28,828 nucleotides of DNA from an uncultured Kiritimatiellota bacterium (GCA_934635045.1 CAKTZA010000049.1:1-28828), one strand, 5' to 3'; shown: positions 13,199-21,462, counted from the first letter of the stretch. Made by a program: numbers and translations. The notes: generated by a model not told the origin, from the letters alone.

Positions 13199-15288
13199 AG
13201 GACTCCCCCTTTCTCGGTCATGCGCCGAATGCGCCGACGGGCCTCTTCGGCGGCCGGGCTGTCGCTCGTCGCGACGAGATCCAGCACGGCGACGGCCTGA
13301 TGGCCCTTGCCGCGGCTCTCGAACTCGTCCGCCAGGCGAAAGGCCGCCTTGGAAAAGACCGCGCGCGCCTCGTCGTCGAGCCGCGTATGGCCCAGCCGTT
13401 CGCGGCGGTAGGCGAGGACGACCTGCGTGTAGTACTGGTCGATTGCCTCGTCGAGGCGCTTGAGCTTTTCGAGGACGCGGGCGATCTTGAACGAGACGAC
13501 GAGCTTCTCGCTCGGCGAGAGTGCGCTTCCGAACAGGATGGCCCGGTAGGCCTCCAGCGCCGTCGTGTAGCGGGCGGGGTTGTCCGCGCCCATCGCGAAG
13601 AGCGCATCCGCCTTGAGCAGGCGCGCGCGCGCGCGGTCGGCCGCCGTCACGTCGCTCGCCGCCGCGACCCGCTCGAAGACCAGGACGGCCTCGTCGAAGC
13701 GCGCCTGCTCGTTCAGCGTCTCGCCCTGCAGGAGCAACGCAGGCAGGCGCACGGGCGAAGTCGGGAAACGCTCCACGAGCCGCGTCGTCAGCTGGATCAC
13801 CGACGTGTAGTCGCTTTCGGCGAACGCCGCGCGCGCCGCCCGCAGGAGCGCGTCAGCCGCCTTCTCGTCCGGCAGCTCAGGCACGTCAGACGCCTCGCGG
13901 AAGAGCCGTCCCGCCGTCTTCCAGTCATGGCGGTTGTACTTGAATTTCGCCAGCCACAGGAGGACGTCCGCACGGAGACGCGGATCCGTCCTGTCGGACA
14001 GCAGGCCCTCGGCCTGCCGTTCGGCCTTCTCGTCCTCGCCGCCGCCATAGAGGCACAGGGCCTCGAAGAAGCGCATGCGCAGGGCCCGCGACGGGTCGTC
14101 CGCCGCAACCTGGCGGAACGCCGCGCGCGCCTCGGCAAAGCGGTAGGTGCGGTAGAGTTCGCGCCCCTGCGCCTCGCGCTCGCGGATCTTGAGCATCTCG
14201 CCGATGCGCGCGGCCGCCGGCGTCTCCGGGTACTTTGACAGCGCGAGGCGGTAGCGGCTCATCGCCTCGTCCATCCGCCCGAGCGACGAGAGGACGTCGC
14301 CCTGCTTGAGCGCGGCCGTCGCGCGCGCCGCATCGGTCTCGGCGACCTGCTCCGACCGCTCGAACGCCTCCAGCGCCTCGGTCGGCCGACCCAGCTTGGC
14401 GAGCGACCAGCCGAGGCCGTCCTGCACGGCGGCCATCCGGGCGGCCTCCGGCCAGATCTCCGTCGCCTCGGCAAACAGCGTGTGCGCCTTCTTCCAGTTC
14501 GCCGCCGCCAGTTCCGCGTCCGCCACGGACAGAAAGGCCTCCTTCGCGCCCGGCGTGTCCGGCGCGTCCCGGACGACCGACCGGATGAGCGCGGCGCCTT
14601 CCGCCGCCGATTCGGGAACCGTCAGCATCGTCTGCCCCAGGCGAAGCGTCAGCGCGCGGCGCGTCGCGGACGACGTCGTCGCGGCCTGCGCGCGCCGCAG
14701 CAGGTCGGGGTCCATCAGGTTCGCCGCCGCCACCGCAAACGCGCGCGCCGCGACGTTCGACTGCGCGCAGACCTCGCGCCACAGGGTCTTCGCGCCCGCC
14801 TCGTCGCCCGCACGCGCCAGGCTGTCCGCCTCGTACAGCAGGGCCTGGACGAACCCCTCCGGCGAGCCGCCCTCCGCAAGGAGCCGCGCGGCGGCGGCAT
14901 GGTCGCCGCGCACGACGGCCCGGTAGTAGTCAAACGCCGGCCCCTGCGCGTCCGGCCAGCGGGAAATCGCATGCGCGACCTCCGTCCAGTTCCCCTCGGC
15001 CGCCCAGCTTTCGAGCTGCACCAGGCGCGGGCCGTCCCAGTCGCCCGCTTTCGCCGCATGCGCGCGCGCGATTTCCAGAAGGCCGTCGCGCAGCGCCTGG
15101 CGCGCGAGGTCGAGCTCGTCCTGCGCCGTCGCCGACAGGCCCTGCGCCGCCGCCGAAAAAGCGGCGAACAGACAGGCGACGGCCTGACAGGAGAGACGCG
15201 AGAGACGTGAGACCCACAGGGTCGCCTTCAGTCCCTTTGGCTTCGAGGCCCTCTGGTCGCGCTCGTCTCTCATGCCGATCCCGCCCAT
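13195..15288 (-). CDS. Exported tetratricopeptide-repeat protein
   Basis: This protein of about 697 residues has a basic N-terminus and a signal-like hydrophobic segment (QAVACLFAAFSAAAQ), followed almost entirely by TPR-like helical repeats rich in Ala, Leu, Arg and Glu (for example GWSLAKLGRPTEALEAFERS, GDVLSSLGRMDEAMSRYRLA and RARLLKADALFAMG). It is probably periplasmic and acts as a scaffold. It is coupled to ExbB by a GTGA overlap, an arrangement common in PVC and Bacteroidota Tol-like clusters. Start ATG 15288 lies 11 bp after the era stop; ATG 15273 is equally plausible and shortens the protein by 5 residues. The N-terminal part contains the repeat 15191-15213. Confidence 0.87.
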   Translation of the reverse strand: MGGIGMRDERDQRASKPKGLKATLWVSRLSRLSCQAVACLFAAFSAAAQGLSATAQDELDLARQALRDGLLEIARAHAAKAGDWDGPRLVQLESWAAEGNWTEVAHAISRWPDAQGPAFDYYRAVVRGDHAAAARLLAEGGSPEGFVQALLYEADSLARAGDEAGAKTLWREVCAQSNVAARAFAVAAANLMDPDLLRRAQAATTSSATRRALTLRLGQTMLTVPESAAEGAALIRSVVRDAPDTPGAKEAFLSVADAELAAANWKKAHTLFAEATEIWPEAARMAAVQDGLGWSLAKLGRPTEALEAFERSEQVAETDAARATAALKQGDVLSSLGRMDEAMSRYRLALSKYPETPAAARIGEMLKIREREAQGRELYRTYRFAEARAAFRQVAADDPSRALRMRFFEALCLYGGGEDEKAERQAEGLLSDRTDPRLRADVLLWLAKFKYNRHDWKTAGRLFREASDVPELPDEKAADALLRAARAAFAESDYTSVIQLTTRLVERFPTSPVRLPALLLQGETLNEQARFDEAVLVFERVAAASDVTAADRARARLLKADALFAMGADNPARYTTALEAYRAILFGSALSPSEKLVVSFKIARVLEKLKRLDEAIDQYYTQVVLAYRRERLGHTRLDDEARAVFSKAAFRLADEFESRGKGHQAVAVLDLVATSDSPAAEEARRRIRRMTEKGGVL
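15191..15213. repeat. 9-bp tandem repeat within the signal-peptide coding region of the TPR gene
   Basis: GAGAGACGC, GAGAGACGT and a partial GAGAC follow one another. On the minus strand they encode VSRLSRLS just before the hydrophobic core of the signal peptide. Confidence 0.75.
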
Positions 15289-15299
15289 TCAAAAAACCA

Positions 15300-16295
15300 T
15301 CAGACCAGTTCGCCGAGGTACCCCATCTCGGCGAGCAGACGCTCGTTCTTCATCCAGTTCGGCTCGACGCACACCCACAGGTCGAGCTTCACCTTCACGC
15401 CGAAGAGGTCGGACAGCTCGCGTTCGGAGCACTTGCGCACGTACTTGATCGTCGCCGCGCCCTTGCCGATCACGATCGGCTTCTGGCTCGCGCGGTTGAC
15501 GAGCAGCGCCGCCTCGACCTCCCACGTCGGCGCGCCCTTCTCGCGCACCTCATGGATCTGGCGGACGACGACGCCCAGCTCGTGCGGCAGTTCCTGATGC
15601 AGCTTCGCGAGATACTTCTCGCGAATCGAGTCGGCAATCGTCAGCTTGCGCGGATAGTCCGTCACGATCTCGTCGTCGAACAGCTTCTCGCCTTCCTCGG
15701 CCAAGTCGAAGAGCGCGTCCAGCACGCCCTTCGCGCCACCCGGCGTCGAGGCGATGGACTTGACCCAGACGGGAGAAATCGTCGAATTGCGAATACTCGA
15801 ATGATCGACTTGCGTCTCGCCGGCACATTCGCCGTTTCGACCATTCGACAATTCGGCTATTCGACTATTCTCCTCGGCCTCCTTCCACGCATCCCGGTAC
15901 ATCGTCTCGTAGAACGGGGCCTTGTCGGCCTTGTTGAGCACGAAGACGATCTTCTCGGGCCGCTCCTTCGCGAGCCGCTGCATCCAGCCGATGTCCTCCA
16001 GCTGAGGCTCCTCGGAGGCGTCGAAGACGACGCACGTCACGTCCGTCCCCGCCGCGCTCCGCCGCGCCATGCGGTTCAGGAGCCGCCCGAGCTGGCCGAC
16101 CGCCTTGTGCAGGCCGGGCGTGTCCAGCAGCACGAGCTGCCCGCGCGCGTCGGCGACGATGCCGCGCACGGTGTTGCGCGTCGTCTGCTCGACGGGCGAG
16201 ACGATCGAGACCTTTTCGCCGACAAGGGCGTTGACGAGCGTGGACTTCCCCGCGTTCGTCCGCCCCACGACCCCGACGACTGCGACCTTCGCCAT
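15300..16295 (-). CDS. era: GTPase Era with an in-frame insertion
   Basis: Era is a 16S rRNA-binding GTPase needed for 30S assembly. The G-box motifs are GRTNAGKS (residues 11-18), the TT at about 38-39, DTPG (58-61) and NKAD (121-124). A KH domain follows with VIGKGAATIKYV near 275-286. At 331 residues it is about 30 longer than usual. The extra residues (about 140-173, NSRIAELSNGRNGECAG and following) lie between G4 and G5 and are encoded by ATTCG-type repeats. Start ATG 16295 is one base after the RpiB-GlyA stop. The SIASTPGGAKG segment after the insertion supplies the G5 region. Function is probably kept, because the core motifs are intact. Confidence 0.93.
   Translation of the reverse strand: MAKVAVVGVVGRTNAGKSTLVNALVGEKVSIVSPVEQTTRNTVRGIVADARGQLVLLDTPGLHKAVGQLGRLLNRMARRSAAGTDVTCVVFDASEEPQLEDIGWMQRLAKERPEKIVFVLNKADKAPFYETMYRDAWKEAEENSRIAELSNGRNGECAGETQVDHSSIRNSTISPVWVKSIASTPGGAKGVLDALFDLAEEGEKLFDDEIVTDYPRKLTIADSIREKYLAKLHQELPHELGVVVRQIHEVREKGAPTWEVEAALLVNRASQKPIVIGKGAATIKYVRKCSERELSDLFGVKVKLDLWVCVEPNWMKNERLLAEMGYLGELV
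15781..15870. repeat. Degenerate ATTCGA-type repeat inside era
   Basis: On the plus strand the 15838-15870 part reads as 8-9-bp units (CGACCATT, CGACAATT, CGGCTATT, CGACTATT), with further ATTCG units at 15783-15803 and 15827-15837. The frame is preserved on the minus strand. It encodes the extra loop in Era. Confidence 0.8.
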
Positions 16296-16296
16296 C

Positions 16297-17976
16297 TTAC
16301 GGCACCGGGAAGTTCGCGACGAGTTCGGCGGCCTCGCGCTTGACGCGCGCCTGCACCTGCACGTTCGCGATGTCGTCGAGGACGTCCGCGATCCACGTGC
16401 CGATCTTGATCATCTCCGGCTCCCTCATGCCGCGCGTCGTCACCGACGCCGTGCCGACGCGGATGCCAGACGTCCTGAACGGGCTCTCGGTGTCGAACGG
16501 AATCGTGTTCTTGTTGACGATGATGCCCGCCGCGTCGAGGGCCGCCGCCGCCTCCTTGCCCGTGATGCCCTTCGAGGTCTTGACGTCCACGAGGAAGAGG
16601 TGGTTGTCCGTCCCGCCCGAGACGATGCGGTAGCCGCGGTCCTGCACGGTCTTGCACATGACCTGGCAGTTCTTCACGACCTGCTGCGCGTAGCCCTTCT
16701 TCGCCTCGCTCATCCACTCGCGGAAGACGACCGCCTTCGCCGCGATGATGTTCTCCAGCGGGCCGCCCTGCATGCCGGGGAAGACCGCGCTGTCGAGCGC
16801 CTTCGCCCACTTCTCCTTGCAGAGCACCAGGCCGCCGCGCGGGCCGCCGAGCGTCTTGTGCGTCGTCGACGTCACGAAGTCGGCATACGGGACGGGCGAC
16901 TCGTGCGCGCCGCCCGCGACGAGGCCGGCGATGTGCGCCATGTCGACCATCATGATGCAGCCGACCTTGTCGCAGATCTCGCGGATGCGCTTGAAGTCGA
17001 TCGCGCGCGGATACGCCGAGGCCCCCGTGAGGAGGATCTTCGGCTTCACCTCCAGCGCCTGCCGCTCCAGCGCGTCGTAGTCGAGCCGCTCCGTCTTCGG
17101 GTCGACCGTGTAGGGCACGATGTGGTAGATCTTGCCGGAGAAGTTGACGGGCGAGCCGTGCGAGAGGTGGCCGCCCTGGTCGAGCGCCATCGACATGATC
17201 GTGTCGCCCGGCTTGATCGTCGCGAAGTAGACGGCCATGTTCGCCGCCGAGCCGCAGTGCGGCTGCACGTTCGCGTACTCCGCGCCGAAGAGCCGGCAGG
17301 CGCGCGTGCGCGCAAGCTCCTCCGCCGCGTCGACCGGCAGGCACCCCGAATACCAGCGCTTGCCCGGATAGCCCTCGGCGTACTTGTTCATCAGCACCGA
17401 GCCCGCCGCCTCGCGGCACGCGCGCGACGACGTGTTCTCGGACGCGATGAGGTTGATCTCCGCGTCCTCCTGCTTCGTCTGCGCCTCGATCGCGGCGAAG
17501 ACCTCCGGGTCGTCCTTCATCAGCCCCGAGCAGTCGGAGAGACGCGCGGCGCGCTCCAGCTTCCAGCGGCGGCGCACGTGGCGCGCGTCGTTGTCGACCG
17601 GCGTCGCGAGGAACGCCTTCGCGATCTCCACGGCGTAGTCGCCCGAGACGGCGTCCGCCCCGAGGCAGAGGACGTTCGCGCCATTGTGCTGGCGCGTCAG
17701 CGTCGCGGCCTCCGTCGTCGCGCAGAGCGCGGCGCGGACGTTCTGGAAGCGGTTCGCGGCCATCGACATGCCCATGCCCGTACGGCAGATGAGGATGCCG
17801 AAGTCGGCCGCGCCGGAGGCGACCGCCTGCGCGACGGGAATCGCATAGTCCGGGAAATCGCAGCTCGCGCGGTCGGACGGTCCCAGGTCAATCAGCGCAT
17901 GGTCGGCCCCCAGCGCACGGACAAGATGCCCCTTGAGCTCGAACCCGCCATGATCGGAAGCGATGGCTATTTTCAT
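16297..17976 (-). CDS. rpiB-glyA: Fusion of ribose-5-phosphate isomerase B and serine hydroxymethyltransferase
   Basis: This 559-residue protein has two complete enzymes. Residues 1-143 form RpiB (MKIAIASDHGGFELKG start; ILICRTGMGMSMAANRF with catalytic Cys64; RQHNGANVLCLG with His97; RHVRRRWKLE end), which interconverts ribose 5-phosphate and ribulose 5-phosphate. From about 150 it is SHMT: AAIEAQTKQEDAEINLIASEN, NKYAEGYPGKRWYSG, and PLP-lysine motif TSTTHKTLGGPRGG with Lys374. It makes glycine and 5,10-methylene-THF from serine. There is no stop or start in between, and the join is short. rpiB and glyA are near neighbours in Firmicutes, so fusion is a natural step. It has a good ribosome-binding site (AGAAAGG) and its own promoter. 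Confidence 0.95.
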   Translation of the reverse strand: MKIAIASDHGGFELKGHLVRALGADHALIDLGPSDRASCDFPDYAIPVAQAVASGAADFGILICRTGMGMSMAANRFQNVRAALCATTEAATLTRQHNGANVLCLGADAVSGDYAVEIAKAFLATPVDNDARHVRRRWKLERAARLSDCSGLMKDDPEVFAAIEAQTKQEDAEINLIASENTSSRACREAAGSVLMNKYAEGYPGKRWYSGCLPVDAAEELARTRACRLFGAEYANVQPHCGSAANMAVYFATIKPGDTIMSMALDQGGHLSHGSPVNFSGKIYHIVPYTVDPKTERLDYDALERQALEVKPKILLTGASAYPRAIDFKRIREICDKVGCIMMVDMAHIAGLVAGGAHESPVPYADFVTSTTHKTLGGPRGGLVLCKEKWAKALDSAVFPGMQGGPLENIIAAKAVVFREWMSEAKKGYAQQVVKNCQVMCKTVQDRGYRIVSGGTDNHLFLVDVKTSKGITGKEAAAALDAAGIIVNKNTIPFDTESPFRTSGIRVGTASVTTRGMREPEMIKIGTWIADVLDDIANVQVQARVKREAAELVANFPVP

Positions 17977-18024
17977 CTGAACTACCTTTCTGTATCGTAA
18001 AACTTGAACGAACGAATCTTGTGA

Positions 18025-18033
18025 ATTATATCA
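18025..18033 (-). promoter_or_regulatory. Extended -10 box TGATATAAT for the RpiB-GlyA operon
   Basis: TGATATAAT on the minus strand lies 48 bp upstream of ATG 17976 and directly after the T-run of the hairpin at 18046-18070. No clear -35. This is the only strong promoter seen for the seven-gene run to pyrE. Confidence 0.75.
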
Positions 18034-18070
18034 AAAAGCAGGGCTGCCCGTGGCCGATCCGGCAACGGGC
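18033..18070 (-). terminator. Probable terminator after clpC
   Basis: On the minus strand GCCCGT...ACGGGC (18046-18070) forms a stem with an inner GCCG/GGC pairing, followed 8 nt on by TTTTT (18033-18037). It lies just after the clpC stop. The gap between stem and T-run is longer than ideal. Confidence 0.5.
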
Positions 18071-18078
18071 GCCGCCCA

Positions 18079-20532
18079 TCAGAACTTCAGCGACTGCCCG
18101 TCCTTCGCGAGCTTCGCCTTGAGGCGCGGCTTCGCCTTGCCCGCGAGGACGAGATCCGCGAGCGGATCCTCGACGTAGTCCTGCACGACGCGGCGGAGCG
18201 GCCGCGCGCCGAGCGCGCCGTCGTACCCCTTCTCGATCAGGAAGTCCGCCGCCTTCTTGTCCAGCGACAACGAGATGTGCGCGTCCTTCAGCCGCGCCTG
18301 AAGCCGCGCGAGCTCCAAGTTCAGGATCGCCTCCAAGTCGGCCTTCTCGAGCTTCTTGAAGACGACCGTCTCGTCGAAGCGGTTCAGCAGTTCGGGACGG
18401 AACGCGCGCTTCGCCTCGCCCAGCAGCTTCTCCTTCAGCACCTCGTAGCTCGTCTCCGCCGTGTCGCGCGCAAAGCCGAGCGAATGCCCCTCGCGCGCGA
18501 AGTCGAAGCCGAGGTTCGCCGTGCAGATGATGATCGTGTTGCGGAAGTCGATGATGCGCCCCTGCCCGTCCGTGAGCCGCCCCTCGTCGAGGATCTGGAG
18601 CAGCATGTTGCAGACGTCGCCGTTCGCCTTCTCGAACTCGTCGAAGAGGACGACCGAATACGGGCGCCGCCGCACCTTCTCGGTGAGCTGCCCGCCCTCG
18701 TCATAGCCGACGTAGCCGGGCGGCGCGCCGACGAGGCGCGACGAGGAGTACTTCTCCTGAAACTCCGACATGTCGAGCGTGATGAGCGCCTTGTCGTCCC
18801 CGTAGACCTTTTCGGCAAGCATCTTCGCGAGATGCGTCTTGCCGACGCCGGTCGGCCCGAGGAAGAGGAACGAGCCGATCGGCCGCTTCGGGTCGGCCCG
18901 CAGGGCGCGCGACCGCCGCAGCGCGCGCGCGATCGCCTTCACGGCGGGCATCTGCCCGACCACGACGCTCCCCAGCGTCTTCTCCATCGCGAGCAGCTTC
19001 TCCGCCGTCGTCGCGTTCATCTTCTCGACGGGCACGCCGCTCATGGACGAGACCGTCTCGGCGACGTCGTTCTCCGAAATCTCCAGCGTCTCCTCGGCGT
19101 GCGTCTCCTTCCACTTCTTCAGGGCTTCCTGAAACTCGGCGGACGCGACGCGGATCGCCTCGCGGAACTTCGCGGCGGAGTCGAAGTCGCCCTTCGCGAC
19201 GACGGCGTCCTTCTGTCCGCGCAGCGTGTCGATCTTCTCCTGCATCGCCGTGAGCGCCTTCGGCCGCGCGCTCGCGCTCGCCCGGAGGCGCGCGCCCGTC
19301 TCGTCCATCGCGTCAATCGCCTTGTCCGGCAGCTGCCGCGCGGGCAGGTAGCGCGCCGTCAGCTCGACCGCCGCGCGCAGCGCCGCCGGCGTGAACGTCG
19401 CCGAGTGATACTCCTCGTACTTCGGCGCGATCCCCTTCAATATCTCAATCGTGTCCGCGACGGACGGCTCGTCCACCGTGACGGCCTGGAAGCGGCGCTC
19501 CAGCGCGGCGTCCTTCTCGATGGACTTGTGGTACTCCTTCAGCGTCGTCGCGCCGACGCACTGCAGCTCGCCGCGCGCGAGGGCCGGCTTCAGGATGTTC
19601 GCCGCGTCCATCGCGCCCTCGGCGCCGCCCGCGCCGACCATCGTGTGGATCTCGTCCAGGAAGAGGATGATGTTCCCCGCGCGCTTCGTCTCGTCGATCA
19701 CCTTCTTCAGGCGCTCCTCGAACTGGCCGCGATACTGCGTGCCCGCGACGAGCCGCGCCATGTCGAGCGCGACGACGCGCTTCGCCTGCATGCGCTCGGG
19801 CACCTCGCCCCGGTGGATCGCCTGCGCGAGGCCCTCGACGACGGCCGTCTTGCCGACGCCCGCCTCGCCGATGAGGACGGCGTTGTTCTTCGTGCGCCGC
19901 GAGAGGATCTGGACGATGCGCTTCAGCTCCTTCGCGCGCCCGATCACGGGGTCGAGCTGGCCCTGCCGCGCGAGATCCGTGAGGTCGCGCCCGTAGGTGT
20001 TGATCGTCGGCGTCTTCTGCGCCTTGCCGTTCGCGCCCTCCTTCGCGGACGCCGCGTCACCGCCCTCGCCGTCGCCCTCCGCCGCGCCGGACGCCGCCGC
20101 GTTCGCGCCGCCCTGCGTCCCGGCGGCGATGAACTTGTCGACCGTCACGCCCGCGTTGAACAGCAGCTGCGCCGCCGCGTTCTCGCCCTCGCGCAGCATG
20201 GCGAGGACGAGGTGCTCCGTGGCGACCGCATTGCCGGGGCCGGACTCGATCGCGGCCATGTCGATGATCTTCTTCGTCCGCGCCGTGAGCGGCAGCTGTC
20301 CGCGCTGGAGCGTGCCGGCGCCGCCGCCCGTGAGGACGGACTTCATCGACTCGGCGAGGTCGTCGAGCGCCAGGCCGAGCGAGACGAGCCGCTGGGCCGC
20401 GCCGCACGCCGGAATCGCGATGATCGACAGGAAGATGTGTTCGGCGCCGATGTGGTCGTGACCGAGCTGCTGCGCGCAGCTCGACGCCGCGTTCAGCGCA
20501 TCGACGGCGTGTTTCGTAAAGCTCAGGCTCAT
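18079..20532 (-). CDS. clpC: ATP-dependent Clp protease ATPase subunit ClpC
   Basis: This AAA+ unfoldase of 817 residues feeds substrates to ClpP. The two Clp-N repeats are in residues 1-140, with a low-complexity Ala/Gly linker after them (about 140-170). AAA-1 has Walker A GEAGVGKT (222-229) and FLDEIHTM. A middle domain carries a UVR-like segment (KDAVVAKGDFDSAAKFREAI), which marks ClpC rather than ClpB. AAA-2 has GPTGVGKT (559-566), VLFDEFEKA and GYDGALGARPLRRVVQ. ATG 20532 overlaps the stop of the McsA/McsB-like gene (ATGA). In Bacillus the order is mcsA-mcsB-clpC, so the neighbour is likely its adaptor or regulator. No McsB kinase is seen here. Confidence 0.95.
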   Translation of the reverse strand: MSLSFTKHAVDALNAASSCAQQLGHDHIGAEHIFLSIIAIPACGAAQRLVSLGLALDDLAESMKSVLTGGGAGTLQRGQLPLTARTKKIIDMAAIESGPGNAVATEHLVLAMLREGENAAAQLLFNAGVTVDKFIAAGTQGGANAAASGAAEGDGEGGDAASAKEGANGKAQKTPTINTYGRDLTDLARQGQLDPVIGRAKELKRIVQILSRRTKNNAVLIGEAGVGKTAVVEGLAQAIHRGEVPERMQAKRVVALDMARLVAGTQYRGQFEERLKKVIDETKRAGNIILFLDEIHTMVGAGGAEGAMDAANILKPALARGELQCVGATTLKEYHKSIEKDAALERRFQAVTVDEPSVADTIEILKGIAPKYEEYHSATFTPAALRAAVELTARYLPARQLPDKAIDAMDETGARLRASASARPKALTAMQEKIDTLRGQKDAVVAKGDFDSAAKFREAIRVASAEFQEALKKWKETHAEETLEISENDVAETVSSMSGVPVEKMNATTAEKLLAMEKTLGSVVVGQMPAVKAIARALRRSRALRADPKRPIGSFLFLGPTGVGKTHLAKMLAEKVYGDDKALITLDMSEFQEKYSSSRLVGAPPGYVGYDEGGQLTEKVRRRPYSVVLFDEFEKANGDVCNMLLQILDEGRLTDGQGRIIDFRNTIIICTANLGFDFAREGHSLGFARDTAETSYEVLKEKLLGEAKRAFRPELLNRFDETVVFKKLEKADLEAILNLELARLQARLKDAHISLSLDKKAADFLIEKGYDGALGARPLRRVVQDYVEDPLADLVLAGKAKPRLKAKLAKDGQSLKF

Positions 20533-21443
20533 AGGAACTTCTCCTCGGCGCGTTCGTTCAGCATCACGTCCTCGAAGCGGCGGTTCATCTCGTCCGCGCG
20601 GTCGGCGTCCGCCTGGTCGCGCTCCTCCTGCTCCAGCTTGTCCTCCGCGCCCGTGAGGTCGCATTCGAGCAGCATCTTCTCGATCTCCTCCAGCGTGATG
20701 CCGTCCAGCAGCTTCTGCATTGCCGCAAGCCGCAGCGGCGAGAGCAGGTCGAAGAGCTCGCCCGGCGACAGGAGACGGCAGTTCTTCAGGATCGCGAGCG
20801 CGCGGCAGAGCGAGTCGCCGAAGACGCGCGGCAGCTCCTCGGAGAGGCGCACACGCGCGTTGCGCTCCTCGCGCAGCAGGTCCGCGACCACGCGCTTCGC
20901 CCGCTCGGACGACCCCGTGTAGTCGATGCCGTAGACATGGCCCGGCTCGTTCACGCCATCCGCCTCCACGCCGACGAGCTCCATGTCGAGCGCGTGCAGC
21001 GCGCGGCGGACGGACTCCAGCTCGCCGATGAGGTGCAGCCCTTCCAGATGAAGCTGGCCGCGCACGCGGAACGGCGCCTCGACGCGCGCCAGGGGGAACG
21101 GATGCCGCTTCGCGTCCGGCGCGCCCTTCTTCTTCTCGCCCGCGCCCGCGACCTTCTCGAGGTCGGTGACGACGTCGTTCATGGCGTTCAGGAACGTGCC
21201 GAGGATCTCCGGGACGCTCTCGTCGGCCGCGTCGTCCGCGTCGGCGGGGCCGATCCGGGTGATGGACATCGACACGCCCGGCGGAAGGCCCGTCACCTTA
21301 CGGGTCCGCTGGCTCTTCTTCTGGCGACGCTGACGTTCCGCCTTGGCGCAGGCCTTGCAGACGTAGAGTTCCTCCGCCGTCTCGCCCTCGCCACGGACAA
21401 TCGCCGTCTCGGCGTTCGCCTGATGGCAAATCTCGCATTTCAT
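20529..21443 (-). CDS. McsA zinc finger joined to the C-terminal half of McsB, lacking the kinase catalytic part
   Basis: This 304-residue protein begins like McsA (CEIC at 3-6 and CKAC at 29-32, a four-Cys zinc site). A linker of about 90 residues follows, without known motifs. Residues 131-265 then follow the C-terminal half of Bacillus McsB: LHLEGLHLIGELESVRRALH, LVGVEADGVNEPGHVYGIDY, LREERNARVRL, LAILKNCRLLSPGELFDLLS and LRLAAM correspond to the McsB blocks MHLPALVLT, GIYGEGSEAVGNIFQISNQ, LIEQERSAREAI, YGVLSNCRMI and VRLG. The McsB N-terminal half (SSRIRLARN, the catalytic Cys region TSCPTNVG) is absent. The end, EERDQADADRADEMNRR, could be a UVR segment or a changed pArg-binding tail. 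It is probably a ClpC adaptor or regulator. Alignment is from memory of McsB, not computed. Confidence 0.8.
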   Translation of the reverse strand: MKCEICHQANAETAIVRGEGETAEELYVCKACAKAERQRRQKKSQRTRKVTGLPPGVSMSITRIGPADADDAADESVPEILGTFLNAMNDVVTDLEKVAGAGEKKKGAPDAKRHPFPLARVEAPFRVRGQLHLEGLHLIGELESVRRALHALDMELVGVEADGVNEPGHVYGIDYTGSSERAKRVVADLLREERNARVRLSEELPRVFGDSLCRALAILKNCRLLSPGELFDLLSPLRLAAMQKLLDGITLEEIEKMLLECDLTGAEDKLEQEERDQADADRADEMNRRFEDVMLNERAEEKFL

Positions 21444-21453
21444 TTGGCCGCAT

Positions 21454-21462
21454 ATTATACCA
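21454..21462 (-). promoter_or_regulatory. Extended -10 box TGGTATAAT for the McsA/B-ClpC operon
   Basis: TGGTATAAT on the minus strand is followed by 10 nt and then ATG 21443, which predicts a leader of about 3 nt with no ribosome-binding site. A weak TGCTGA lies 17 bp upstream. No CtsR operator (GGTCAAA repeats) is seen. Confidence 0.7.

Noticed and set aside
13618..13636. GC dinucleotide run in the TPR gene
   Set aside because: It encodes ordinary Ala/Arg codons in a helical repeat and is expected from the base composition.
20533..20664. N-terminal extension of ClpC
   Set aside because: It overlaps the upstream gene in another frame. MSLSFTKHAVDALN is the normal Clp-N start.
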